DNA from: Leptospira sp.
Lineage (GTDB): Bacteria; Spirochaetota; Leptospiria; Leptospirales; Leptospiraceae
DNA length: 64,000 nt
Assembly (NCBI GenBank): GCA_027533185.1
Contig: JAPZTS010000013.1
Location: 1-64,000, forward strand
Direction: 5' to 3'
Shown here: piece by piece, positions 8,734 through 16,991 of the stretch
Position numbering within the stretch: position 1 is the first letter of the stretch
Layout of the letters: each line of letters starts with the position of its first letter
The notes under the pieces: generated by a model
What the model was told of the DNA's origin: nothing
Databases searched by the model: none
Seen by the model: the letters and a program-made list of their open reading frames with translations, nothing else
Translations under genes and position numbers: made by a program

Positions 8734-9866
8734 TTCCCCCAAGTGAAAGACCGATTCAAATGGTAGTTAGAAACTGTAGCGACTACAATTCCAACTAGAT
8801 TTGCAAGATACGGTACTAAGGCAGGTATAAAGTTAGGAAAAAGGTTTGTAAAAATTTGGAAGAGAAAAAACCAGCATGAATACTGGATTAAAAAACCTAC
8901 TAAACTTACAAAATTAAATTTAATGAGTCCAAACAAAAACGGAAAGATTCCTCTCTTTCTTTGATCAGAGAAAGTCCATGTGTTATTCAGAATGTAATTG
9001 GATATCACACTAATTTCAAAACCAAATGCTACAGCCGAGGAAGGAAGGATCAACTTAGAATCCGCATTATGTGTGATAAAGTTTCCAGAAAATTCATTAT
9101 AGATCCATTGGCCGAATAGATTAACAAATACTCCCAAAAATCCTATAATTCCATATTTAATAAATTGGACAGAAAAGTAAGATCCAAACCTGAGATCCAG
9201 CAATGCTAAAATGTATTGTTGCATTACTGTTCCTGATAACTTTGTTTCACCAAACTCCCGTTTGCGAAAAGAATAACCAACTTCTCCAACTTTTATTCCA
9301 GGATTTTTTGCTAAAAACTCCAAAAGAATCTTAAATCCAAGGGGATTGAGTTTTTCTTTGGATTTTTCAAATACTTCCTTCTTTAGAATAAAAAAACCGC
9401 TCATAGGGTCCGTGGTATTTATCGGTAGGAGAATTTTTGCAAGTAGTGTGGCGCCATGACTGATGACCCGACGAATGAAATTCATTTCACCATAAGATCC
9501 ACCCTCTGTCTTTCGAGAACCTACAATTAGATCATACATGGAAAGTTCTTCGATCATCTTAGGAATAATGGATTCATCGTGTTGCATATCAGCATCCATA
9601 ACACCTAACACATCACCCTTGGCGGAAGCCATACCTGTAATTACGGCACTCGACAATCCTCTATCCTTTATCCTTCGAATCACTCTAACGTTAGGATTTT
9701 TTTCGGAATATTCCTTTACCCACTTCCAGGTTTCATCTGGTGAATCGTCATCCACCACTATGATTTCATACTTAATTTTATTCTTTTGAAAGGAGGATTC
9801 CAGCTTGGGTAGATACACTTTTAGATTGTCTTTTTCATTGTATGTAGGCAGGATTAAGGTGAACAT
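8730..9866 (-). CDS. GT2 polyprenyl-phosphate glycosyltransferase with GtrA domain
   Basis: A 378-residue fusion. Residues about 1-215 form a GT-A family 2 domain of the DPM1/GtrB kind: LILPTYNEKDN, VVDDDSPDETW, and MDADMQHD, where the Asp residues bind metal and nucleotide sugar. Residues about 230-375 form a four-helix GtrA domain (RKRGIFPFLFGLIKF and so on), thought to flip polyprenyl-phosphate sugars. It probably loads undecaprenyl phosphate with a hexose for the GT-C enzyme encoded next in the same operon. The upstream gap of about 70 bases to the next gene is AT-rich and may hold a promoter. Confidence 0.85.
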   Translation of the reverse strand: MFTLILPTYNEKDNLKVYLPKLESSFQKNKIKYEIIVVDDDSPDETWKWVKEYSEKNPNVRVIRRIKDRGLSSAVITGMASAKGDVLGVMDADMQHDESIIPKMIEELSMYDLIVGSRKTEGGSYGEMNFIRRVISHGATLLAKILLPINTTDPMSGFFILKKEVFEKSKEKLNPLGFKILLEFLAKNPGIKVGEVGYSFRKREFGETKLSGTVMQQYILALLDLRFGSYFSVQFIKYGIIGFLGVFVNLFGQWIYNEFSGNFITHNADSKLILPSSAVAFGFEISVISNYILNNTWTFSDQRKRGIFPFLFGLIKFNFVSLVGFLIQYSCWFFLFQIFTNLFPNFIPALVPYLANLVGIVVATVSNYHLNRSFTWGK

Positions 9867-9935
9867 AGATTTGGTTCCGTTTTTTAGTTTCTGAGTTCGA
9901 AAAATATTTAAATACGATTTGTTAGAATTCTATTT

Positions 9936-10601
9936 TTATCTTCCAAAGCTGGTCAATAGTTTGAGTCGATTTTTCGCTTTTTGTCCCCATCCACTTCTTG
10001 GATAGTTTTTATACAGATGTTCCATAGCGGCAATTTCATCTTCATTTGTTTTGGAATACCGAACCAGAATTTCTGGCTCATTTTTGAATTTAAAACTTAC
10101 TGTAACAGCAAAGCTACCCATAAAAACGACTGAGGAAGGCTCTAAATTGATCCGCGAAGACTCTATTTCTTTTTTTTCAAAGCCAATATCTATTTTGTTT
10201 GGTTGTTTGGTAGAGCCATAGGAAAAATCAGAGGCGCCCCTGTTGAGTAAGTGGATGGCGTCGAAAATTTCATACTGACCTTCCTTTAAATTTTGAAAGT
10301 AGTAGTAACTTTCTGAATTTTCATTGAATTGGATTACGGATTCCCCTTTTCGCAGTGTTACCTTTTGGAAACGAGGATCCATCAATTCATCAACCAACAT
10401 TTCATCTTTGACAATCGTCATTTGTACAATAATTAGAGAACTTTGGGCATTTCTTGGACTAAAACTACTACACTCTGGAAAGAGTGCAAGTAGTACGGAG
10501 AGTATTAGTAATTTTCTAAATAGGAATGACGAAAATAATTCAAATCGAGATTTTCTGGAAGGGGTGGAATCTATTTTTGTTTCTTCCTGATTGGCATCCA
10601 T
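9936..10601 (-). CDS. Probable lipoprotein of unknown function
   Basis: A 221-residue protein with a basic N-terminus, a hydrophobic stretch (about residues 27-42) and a candidate lipobox ending in Cys at ALFPEC, so a spirochaetal lipoprotein is likely. The body has no recognised domain. A short C-terminal helix (YKNYPRSGWGQKAKNRLK) recalls the tail of TPR/YbgF-type proteins. It starts 7 nt after the aldo/keto reductase stop, so it is the last gene of the minus-strand rppH-acyP-AKR operon. A GGGG run just upstream may serve as the ribosome site. Confidence 0.6.
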   Translation of the reverse strand: MDANQEETKIDSTPSRKSRFELFSSFLFRKLLILSVLLALFPECSSFSPRNAQSSLIIVQMTIVKDEMLVDELMDPRFQKVTLRKGESVIQFNENSESYYYFQNLKEGQYEIFDAIHLLNRGASDFSYGSTKQPNKIDIGFEKKEIESSRINLEPSSVVFMGSFAVTVSFKFKNEPEILVRYSKTNEDEIAAMEHLYKNYPRSGWGQKAKNRLKLLTSFGR

Positions 10602-10607
10602 TTCTGA

Positions 10608-11624
10608 TTACCCCATTGGATATTGAATTTTTTTGGTCACTTGGTTTATCTCACCAAGAACATCTTCACCCAAGATCAAGTCACTTGCTTTGAGAGATTC
10701 TTCCAATTGAGAAACGGTATTTGCTCCAATAATTGTTGAGGCGACAAAGTCATGCTGTTTGCTCCAAGCGACAGACATGGTCGTCACACTCATTCCGAAT
10801 CGTTCGGCAATTTTCATAAGTTCTTCAGTGGAAGCCAATGTGTTTTCGTTTAAAAAGCGATTCGACATTCGTTTTTGTCTATCCCCTTCTGCCATATAAC
10901 GGACAAATCGTGCGCCTTCCGGTTTAATTGAGCTATTGTATTTTCCTGTCAACACACCACCTGCTAGAGGAGAGTAAGGAAGTAAAGATACTTGCTCCTT
11001 TCGACAAACTTGAGCTAATTCATCCTCAAATCGTCGATTTAGAATCGAAAAGTTATTTTGAATCGTTTCGTATCTTGTAAGATTGTATTTGTCTGAAATC
11101 CAAAGGCTCTTCATAAGTCCAAAGGAAGTTTCATTAGAACAACCTGCATAACGGATCTTTCCTTCTTCTTTCAATTCAGTCAGAGCTTCCATCGTTTCTT
11201 CGTAAGGCATGTCATGGTCTGGCCAGTGAGTTTGGTAAACGTCGATAGTATCAACGCCTAATCTTTGTAAAGAACCTTCTATTGCTCGTCGGATATGGTA
11301 TTTATCTAAACTGGTTTTTCCTTCTCGTAAAGGTGGACTAAACCATCCATGTCCAGGCCCTGCTACCTTTGTTGCGATGATGATACCATCTCGTGGTTTT
11401 GTTTTTAACCACTTTCCAAAAATTTCCTCAGTGCGATGAACCCAAGATTTTTGCGGTGGTACGGGATAGATTTCAGCAGTATCATAGAAATCGATACCCG
11501 CATCATAGGCCCTATCTAAAATTCGAAACGCCTCATCTTCGTTACATGAGGATCCAAAAGTCATCGTCCCCATACAAATTTCAGAAACTACTATGCCTGA
11601 TTTTCCGAGTCTTCGTTTTTTCAT
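10608..11624 (-). CDS. Aldo/keto reductase (Tas-like)
   Basis: A 338-residue cytoplasmic NADPH-dependent oxidoreductase with a TIM barrel. The AKR tetrad is visible: Asp and Tyr in DFYDTAEIY (about residues 46-54), Lys in ATKVAG (about 85) and His in THWPDHD (about 138). The AEIYPVPP segment is characteristic of Tas-like members. The C-terminal [19 protein letters not shown] motif binds NADPH. The ATG overlaps the upstream acylphosphatase stop as TAATG, so translation is coupled. The physiological carbonyl substrate cannot be told from sequence. Confidence 0.9.
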   Translation of the reverse strand: MKKRRLGKSGIVVSEICMGTMTFGSSCNEDEAFRILDRAYDAGIDFYDTAEIYPVPPQKSWVHRTEEIFGKWLKTKPRDGIIIATKVAGPGHGWFSPPLREGKTSLDKYHIRRAIEGSLQRLGVDTIDVYQTHWPDHDMPYEETMEALTELKEEGKIRYAGCSNETSFGLMKSLWISDKYNLTRYETIQNNFSILNRRFEDELAQVCRKEQVSLLPYSPLAGGVLTGKYNSSIKPEGARFVRYMAEGDRQKRMSNRFLNENTLASTEELMKIAERFGMSVTTMSVAWSKQHDFVASTIIGANTVSQLEESLKASDLILGEDVLGEINQVTKKIQYPMG

Positions 11625-11911
11625 TATTTTTTGATTAAAAAAGTTCTAAATTGGTTTTTCGCATCGGACCAATCAATTGCATGATCGGTTACCTTTGCTT
11701 TCGTGGGACCTCTCTGCATAGCGCGATACAAGTCTTCGATAAAAAGTTTATCGCCTTCTACTACGGCCTCAACTTCACCATTGGGAAGATTTTGTGTATA
11801 CCCTTTTAATCTCATCTCTTGCGCTTTTTGGAGGATGTAATAACGAAATCCAACTCCTTGGACGGTCCCCCGAACGACGATTCTTGCTCTTTTTTCTTCC
11901 GATTTTCCCAA
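11624..11911 (-). CDS. acyP: Acylphosphatase
   Basis: A 95-residue protein of the family's usual size. The signature [13 protein letters not shown] (residues about 13-25) contains the phosphate-binding loop and the catalytic arginine; the [17 protein letters not shown] segment carries the catalytic asparagine. It hydrolyses acyl phosphates such as acetyl phosphate or 1,3-bisphosphoglycerate. The start is a TTG at 11911, chosen because a strong AGGAG ribosome site lies 8 nt upstream and there is no closer ATG. It is second in the rppH-acyP-AKR operon. Confidence 0.9.
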   Translation of the reverse strand: MGKSEEKRARIVVRGTVQGVGFRYYILQKAQEMRLKGYTQNLPNGEVEAVVEGDKLFIEDLYRAMQRGPTKAKVTDHAIDWSDAKNQFRTFLIKK

Positions 11912-11944
11912 TGATTGGTCTCCTAATAGAATACTATAGAATTT

Positions 11945-12424
11945 TCAATTCTCGGCAATGTAATTTTCCATCTTTTGTTTAAAAAGAGGAACGAACTTTT
12001 CATAAACATTTCGTTTGAATTCGATAATGGATTCGAGTGTTTCGTCAATATCCATGTGGCGGATTGAATTAAATTCTTTTTCATGGTGTTCTAGATCACA
12101 ATCCTCTAATTTTCCATCCCAAAAATAAAGTATCCATCTTTGCATCTGTCCACGGAACTTTTGCAAGTGAGAATTAAGACCTAAATTGGATGGAAAATCA
12201 TAATAAAGCCAATCTGGATACTCGCCTACATAAATTGCGTTTTTAATTCCTATTTCTTCATATAACTCTCTTTTGGCGGCATCAATATAATCTTCGTTTT
12301 CATCGATACCACCTTGTGGGAATTGCCAAGTTCCTGGAAATTGAACTCTTTCCCCAACGATGACTTTTTTCTCTCGGTTAAATACAACCATGCCTACATT
12401 CTTTCTATACGGTTTGTCGACCAT
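11945..12424 (-). CDS. rppH: Nudix RNA pyrophosphohydrolase, RppH-like
   Basis: A protein of about 159 residues. It starts MVDKPYRKNVGMVVFN, the normal opening of RppH, and has a canonical Nudix box (GGIDENEDYIDAAKRELYEEIG). The WQFPQGG and YDFPSN segments are also typical. RppH removes pyrophosphate from 5'-triphosphorylated RNA and so starts mRNA decay; some relatives hydrolyse diadenosine polyphosphates. The open frame extends upstream to 12532, into the divergent phosphatase gene. I prefer 12424 because family members start there, though no good ribosome site precedes it, and an ATG at 12520 remains possible. Confidence 0.8.
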   Translation of the reverse strand: MVDKPYRKNVGMVVFNREKKVIVGERVQFPGTWQFPQGGIDENEDYIDAAKRELYEEIGIKNAIYVGEYPDWLYYDFPSNLGLNSHLQKFRGQMQRWILYFWDGKLEDCDLEHHEKEFNSIRHMDIDETLESIIEFKRNVYEKFVPLFKQKMENYIAEN

Positions 12425-12521
12425 AAAGATAAGGTATGGTACAAGAGGTTTTTCGCAAGAAATTCCTATTTTTTTTGTTTCGTCTTCCTTATTGAATTTG
12501 ATCTTTGGACTTGGAGACATT

Positions 12522-13010
12522 ATGAAGATCATTTTGGTTCGTCACGGAGAGGCTGAAAACCCTTCCCCTTCTATCTCTGATCAGTCTCGGACGTTGACTC
12601 CAAAAGGGGACAATGACATTCATAAAATTGGTAGGTTTATTAAGAGTTCTACTTTGAAAGTAAACCACCTGTTCTTTAGTCCTTATACAAGAACCAAACA
12701 GACCGCCGAGATTCTTTGCAAGGAAATAGATTACAAAGGAGAGATGATCTCCGCAGAAGAACTAGCTTGTGGCAATGGTTGTTCGGATATCATATCCTGT
12801 TTGGTAGAATTTGGAAACTCCGACACAGTATTGTTAGTTGGCCATAATCCCGATATCACTTATTTTGCCGCCCAATTGTTAGGGAATTCTTCCGCGGTAG
12901 AAAATTTAGTTTTTCAACCTGGTTCTACCATCGCAATCAATGTTGCCAGGGAGAAATTTTCGCATGGTCAAATCATTTGGGCAATTTCACCTGATCAATT
13001 GAACCTATAG
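12522..13010 (+). CDS. SixA-like histidine phosphatase
   Basis: A 162-residue single-domain phosphohistidine phosphatase. It starts MKIILVRHGEAE, carrying the catalytic RHG motif, and has a C-terminal LLVGHNPDI motif with the second catalytic histidine. Both Arg residues of the phosphate pocket are present (the second in YTRTKQTAE). SixA removes phosphate from histidine phosphotransfer proteins or PTS components. The start at 12522 has a GGAG site 6 nt upstream; the long frame to 12360 runs antisense through the rppH-like gene and is rejected. It is divergent from that gene. Confidence 0.85.
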   Translation: MKIILVRHGEAENPSPSISDQSRTLTPKGDNDIHKIGRFIKSSTLKVNHLFFSPYTRTKQTAEILCKEIDYKGEMISAEELACGNGCSDIISCLVEFGNSDTVLLVGHNPDITYFAAQLLGNSSAVENLVFQPGSTIAINVAREKFSHGQIIWAISPDQLNL

Positions 13011-13082
13011 CTTTCTTCTCTATTCCATCAAAATGAGTTCGGCTTGACCTTCTACCATTATAAGAGTTTTTGGATAGGAGCA

Positions 13083-13154
13083 CGGGGTGTAGCGCAGCGG
13101 TAGCGCACTTGTCTGGGGGGCAAGGGGTCGCCGGTTCAAATCCGGTCACTCCGA
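13083..13154 (+). tRNA. tRNA-Pro (anticodon GGG)
   Basis: A full cloverleaf can be folded. The 7-bp acceptor stem CGGGGTG pairs with CACTCCG (one G-T), the D stem is GCGC/GCGC, and the anticodon stem CTTGT/GCAAG closes a 7-nt loop CTGGGGG with anticodon GGG at 13119-13121. The T arm GCCGG-TTCAAAT-CCGGT has the invariant TTCAAAT loop. The discriminator is A at 13154 and the CCA end is not encoded. The C1-G72 pair and A73 fit bacterial proline tRNAs. A TATAAG hexamer at 13059-13064 may be its -10 element. Confidence 0.95.
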
Positions 13155-13158
13155 AGTG

Positions 13159-13197
13159 CAAAAAAACCAGCAGGCTTTGCGAACAAAACCTGCCGGA
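13159..13197 (-). terminator. Intrinsic terminator of the phasin-like gene
   Basis: Arms 13167-13174 and 13189-13196 form an 8-bp GC-rich hairpin (CCGGCAGG read on the minus strand, one G-T wobble). On the minus strand it is followed by a run of seven or more T's. It sits 34 bases past the stop of the minus-strand phasin-like gene and immediately beyond the 3' end of the tRNA on the other strand. Confidence 0.7.
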
Positions 13198-13229
13198 AGA
13201 AAATTCAGGATGGTGAGATAAATGCTCTA

Positions 13230-13514
13230 CTATGAAGAGGGTTTGTCTTTTTTGTCTTTGTTCAGATACTGAATTAAGTTATCTTTCATTTCATCGAAAC
13301 GTACGATCCCCCAAGCGACTCCCATTTTTACCTTTAGCGCCTTGTCGCTCGTGTCACTTTCGCCTTGTTCTTTTAATTTTTGGAAGTTCTGTTCAAACTG
13401 GGTCTTCTTTTCGTTCAGATCCACAACGAGCTTGTCCCAAACCTCTTTGGAAGTTTTAACGGCGCCAATTCCTGCGTTTACGATCTCTTGTAGTTTGTTT
13501 TCCACATTGTCCAT
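13230..13514 (-). CDS. Phasin-like small helical protein
   Basis: A 94-residue, highly charged, probably all-helical protein. The pattern MDNVENKLQEIVNAGIGAVKTS followed by long amphipathic helices resembles the phasin/poly(hydroxyalkanoate)-granule-related proteins commonly annotated in Leptospira. The start at 13514 is supported by a GAGGAG site 9 nt upstream; the frame up to 13550 would overlap the divergent gene. The C-terminus is lysine-rich. No PHA synthase is in this window, so a structural or chaperone-like role is also possible. An intrinsic terminator follows. Confidence 0.7.
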   Translation of the reverse strand: MDNVENKLQEIVNAGIGAVKTSKEVWDKLVVDLNEKKTQFEQNFQKLKEQGESDTSDKALKVKMGVAWGIVRFDEMKDNLIQYLNKDKKDKPSS

Positions 13515-13612
13515 CGGATGTGACTCCTCAATACGTCCATTATTTTGCACTGCACAATAATGGCAATCCAGTTTTTTCTGGTGGTTTCAGACAAACTACT
13601 AAATCTGGGCTG

Positions 13613-14650
13613 ATGCGTATGAATCGTTATATCTTCCTTTTGACTCTTAATTTGGGAATTTTTCTGCTCGTTCAGTGTGGTGGCTCTATCACAGAACGTC
13701 CGATAGCTGGTTGTATTAAAACCTATGGAATGCCAGGTCCAGAGGATATGGATTTGATTCGAGATTCTTCCACTCTTTTGGTATCCTCGCATGAAAGAAG
13801 AAATGGTCTTAAGGACTTAGGCGCAATTTTTGAGATATCTCTAAGTGATCCTCTAAGTTTTGTTCCGAAAAAAATAGAAACAAATTACCCCGAGAACTTT
13901 AGACCGCATGGAATCAGTTATGCGAAAATAAAGGGTATTGATACCTTAGTTGCTATTTCACATACATTGCAAAAGGAGTATCCTCATTCTTTGGAAATCT
14001 TTGAAAAATCCAAAGATGGCAGATGGTCTCACAAAAAAACACTTCAAGACTCACTTTTAATAAGCCCGAATGATATTTTTATGAACGAAGATGGAGAGAT
14101 CTTTGTATCAAACGATAATGGAACAATGAACTCCTTTCGCAAGTATTGGGATATTATTATAAAAAGTCCGAGAGCAGATATTGTTTACTTTAATGGGAAA
14201 ACATTTCGAAACTTAAATGTACCAGTGATTCTTGGAAATGGAATCCATATCCAAAAAAAAGAAGATTCAGAAATATTGTATCGTTCTGTTTTTTCCGAAG
14301 GCGCGGTTCATAGGTACAAAGTTGTTAGACAAAACGGCGAATTATCTCTTAAGTTCTTAGATAAAATCGAAATCCAGTCAGGTGCTGACAACCTAACTGA
14401 AGATGAAAACGGAAAAATATGGGTCGCGGGTCACCCTTCCACTTTTGGATTTTTAAAACATGCCATAAGTAAGTCACTTGAATCCCCAACCCAAGTTTTT
14501 GTCATTGATCCAATCACAAAAATAGCTAACGAAGTTTATGCGAATCGGGGAGCTGAAATTTCTGCTGGAAGTACAGGTCTCGTTTTTAAAGATAAACTAT
14601 TTATATCTCAGGTTTTCGAAGATTTTATCTTAAGTTGCCCGAGACCTTGA
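13613..14650 (+). CDS. Paraoxonase/arylesterase-like lipoprotein
   Basis: A 345-residue six-bladed beta-propeller of the PON/SMP-30 type. The start MRMNRYIFLLTLNLG leads to a lipobox ending FLLVQC, so it is likely a lipoprotein. PON-type calcium and active-site segments are recognisable: FRPHGISY, ISPNDIFMNEDGEIFVSND, VILGNGIHI and GADNLTEDENGKIWVAGHP, the last two carrying the Asn/Asp calcium ligands and a His. Members hydrolyse lactones or aryl esters. The gene's last 43 nt overlap the convergent ruvC gene. The frame back to 13520 is antisense to the phasin gene and is rejected. Confidence 0.8.
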   Translation: MRMNRYIFLLTLNLGIFLLVQCGGSITERPIAGCIKTYGMPGPEDMDLIRDSSTLLVSSHERRNGLKDLGAIFEISLSDPLSFVPKKIETNYPENFRPHGISYAKIKGIDTLVAISHTLQKEYPHSLEIFEKSKDGRWSHKKTLQDSLLISPNDIFMNEDGEIFVSNDNGTMNSFRKYWDIIIKSPRADIVYFNGKTFRNLNVPVILGNGIHIQKKEDSEILYRSVFSEGAVHRYKVVRQNGELSLKFLDKIEIQSGADNLTEDENGKIWVAGHPSTFGFLKHAISKSLESPTQVFVIDPITKIANEVYANRGAEISAGSTGLVFKDKLFISQVFEDFILSCPRP

Positions 14651-15123
14651 ACTAACGAACGTCCAACGAAGGCACAGGCGATTGCGTCCCAAGAATCGTC
14701 GTGTCCTTCTAAATCTTTAAATCCGAGAATCATTTGGATGGCTGATCTTACTTCCTTTTTGGTAGCATTTCCTTTAGTGGAGATTCCTTTTTTAATTTGA
14801 GTGGCCGTCATTTGTACCACGGGTATTTTTTTTTCTCCAAGCGAAAGAAGGATCACACCTCGAGATTCTGATACCCGCATGCCGGTAGTTGTATTTTGAA
14901 CGAAAAATAATTCCTCAACGGCAGCGACTTCCGGTGTGAATGTATCTAGAATAGAATCCAGTTCGGATTTGATCTGTAGCAAGTTTTCAGGAGACGGAGT
15001 TTTAGGCGGAACCTCGATTGTGCCATAGTCCAAAAGTGTTGGTTTGGAGCGGTTTCCTTCTGGAAACGATAAAACAGCATAACCCACTCTATGGGACCCA
15101 GGGTCTATTCCTATGATTTTCAA
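14608..15123 (-). CDS. ruvC: Crossover junction endodeoxyribonuclease RuvC
   Basis: A 171-residue Holliday-junction resolvase. The acidic active site is intact: D7 in GIDPGS, E70 in AAVEELFF, and D143/D146 in HDDSWDAIACA. The NTTTGMRVSESRG segment matches the DNA-binding helix of the family. It acts with RuvAB, whose genes are not in this window. The gene is apparently monocistronic on the minus strand, and its end overlaps the convergent arylesterase gene by 43 nt, so the two transcripts must be antisense to each other at their ends. Confidence 0.95.
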   Translation of the reverse strand: MKIIGIDPGSHRVGYAVLSFPEGNRSKPTLLDYGTIEVPPKTPSPENLLQIKSELDSILDTFTPEVAAVEELFFVQNTTTGMRVSESRGVILLSLGEKKIPVVQMTATQIKKGISTKGNATKKEVRSAIQMILGFKDLEGHDDSWDAIACAFVGRSLVQGLGQLKIKSSKT

Positions 15124-15296
15124 AATCTGCCTATCCTGCGAAAATGCCCGAAGCGACGAGTCTCCCGAGCAAGAAAATGTTTTTGAGAAATTCCATTTTT
15201 CCTGGTTCCTATTCTAGAAACAGTCTAAAAATGAAAATGACAGGGTACTTTCTTTCTGTATAGTGGAGGAAAACCACCCGCAGGAACGTGAACCAC

Positions 15297-16970
15297 ATGA
15301 CCGCAACGGCAGTGAAACTCGAAAAAACTCAAGCGGAGAAGGCCCTTAGTGCCCAAGCCGCTCTCCTCAACGAAGTAACCAAACGCCTCGCGCAGAAGAA
15401 TTCCGAAAATGGAAAAGTTTCCGTGAGCAAAATGGACAAAACGCAACATGTATTCTACCAGCTTGCTTGGATGACTGCACAACAACGTGTTGCTGAAAAC
15501 TTTATCGTATATGCATGGGATTCTTCCAAAGGAACGGGAGAGCTGGAGCAGTCGATGGCACTTACTTTTGCCGCAGAAACTGTCTCAAGCATTCGATCGG
15601 AACTGGCTGCAAGACCTGCCGAATACGAACTTACATACCAGGAACTTTTTTCCAAACTCTTCTCTGATGAAATTAACAACTTCGTAGAACAAGCTTCTAA
15701 AATGGAAAATTACACAGAGATCGTGGATAAGATAGTAGATCTCGGGCATTTCGGTGCTTATGGTCTTTCTGAAGATCACGAAAATTTCCGAGGAATTTTT
15801 AAAGACTTCGCTGAAAACGTAGTAGTTCCCCATGCGGAACATGTCCACAGACATGACGACCTCATACCACAAGAAATCATCAATGGTCTTAAGGATATGG
15901 GATGTTTCGGTCTCTGTATCCCTGAAAAATTTGGCGGAATCCAACCAGATGACCGTCCAGACAATATTTCTATGTTAGTTGTAACAGAGGAATTGTCACG
16001 AGGATCTCTCGGAGCGGCAGGATCGTTAATCACTAGACCTGAAATTATGTCTAAGGCCCTTCTCAAAGGTGGAACTGAGGAACAAAAAAACAAATGGTTA
16101 CCTTTGCTTGCTTCTGGCGAAAAGATGGCAGGTATTATGGTTACAGAGCCGAACTATGGCTCTGATGTTGCTGGAATTTCTGTTACAGCAAAAGAAGTGG
16201 AGGGTGGCTTTGTCATCAATGGGGTAAAAACTTGGTGTACATTCGCAGGTTATGCGAACCTCCTACTCATACTATGTAGAACAGAATCTGATCCAAGTTT
16301 GAAACACCGAGGACTATCGATTCTCCTTGCTGAAAAACCATCCTTTGATGGACACGAGTTTAGCTACAAACAAGAAGGTGGCGGAACCATCCAAGGTAAG
16401 GCGATTGGGACGATTGGTTACCGTGGAATGCATTCCTATGAAGTTTCCTTTGAGGACTATTTTGTTCCAAAAGAAAACCTTTTGGGTGGCGAAGCAGGTC
16501 GTGGAAAGGGTTTTTACTACCAAATGGAAGGATTTGCTGGTGGAAGGATCCAAACAGCAGCCCGTGCCAATGGGGTAATGCAAGCAGCTTTAGAGGCTGC
16601 ACTTCGATACTCTCAAGAACGAAAGGTATTTGCTAAGCCAATCTATGATTATACTTTAACAAAGTTTAAAATAGCAAAGATGGCAATGATCACCCAAGCA
16701 ACAAGACAATATACAAATTACGTAGCAACATTACTCGACGAACACAAAGGTCAAATGGAAGCAACACTTGTTAAATTGTATGCATCTAAAATTGCTGAAT
16801 GGGTAACTCGAGAAGCAATGCAAATTCACGGTGGAATGGGATACGCAGAAGAGTATCCAGTTTCTCGTTACTTTGTAGACGCACGAGTATTCTCCATCTT
16901 TGAGGGTGCCGAAGAAGTTATGGCATTGAGAGTGGTCGCAAAAGATTTGTTAGACCAGGCTCTAGCTTAA
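15297..16970 (+). CDS. Large acyl-CoA dehydrogenase
   Basis: A protein of about 557 residues with an extra N-terminal helical region of roughly 130 residues before a normal acyl-CoA dehydrogenase core. Core motifs are MVTEPNYGSDVAG, NGVKTWCTFAG, QIHGGMGYAEEYP and a C-terminal FEGAEEVMALR, where the second Glu may be the catalytic base. The start could be the ATG at 15297 or a GTG at 15288 with AGGA close by; a GGAGGA run at 15264-15269 is another possible ribosome site. An intrinsic terminator lies 40 bases after the stop. It should take part in beta-oxidation, the main carbon route in leptospires. Confidence 0.9.
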   Translation: MTATAVKLEKTQAEKALSAQAALLNEVTKRLAQKNSENGKVSVSKMDKTQHVFYQLAWMTAQQRVAENFIVYAWDSSKGTGELEQSMALTFAAETVSSIRSELAARPAEYELTYQELFSKLFSDEINNFVEQASKMENYTEIVDKIVDLGHFGAYGLSEDHENFRGIFKDFAENVVVPHAEHVHRHDDLIPQEIINGLKDMGCFGLCIPEKFGGIQPDDRPDNISMLVVTEELSRGSLGAAGSLITRPEIMSKALLKGGTEEQKNKWLPLLASGEKMAGIMVTEPNYGSDVAGISVTAKEVEGGFVINGVKTWCTFAGYANLLLILCRTESDPSLKHRGLSILLAEKPSFDGHEFSYKQEGGGTIQGKAIGTIGYRGMHSYEVSFEDYFVPKENLLGGEAGRGKGFYYQMEGFAGGRIQTAARANGVMQAALEAALRYSQERKVFAKPIYDYTLTKFKIAKMAMITQATRQYTNYVATLLDEHKGQMEATLVKLYASKIAEWVTREAMQIHGGMGYAEEYPVSRYFVDARVFSIFEGAEEVMALRVVAKDLLDQALA

Positions 16971-16991
16971 AAAAACTTCTTCTCTTTAAGA

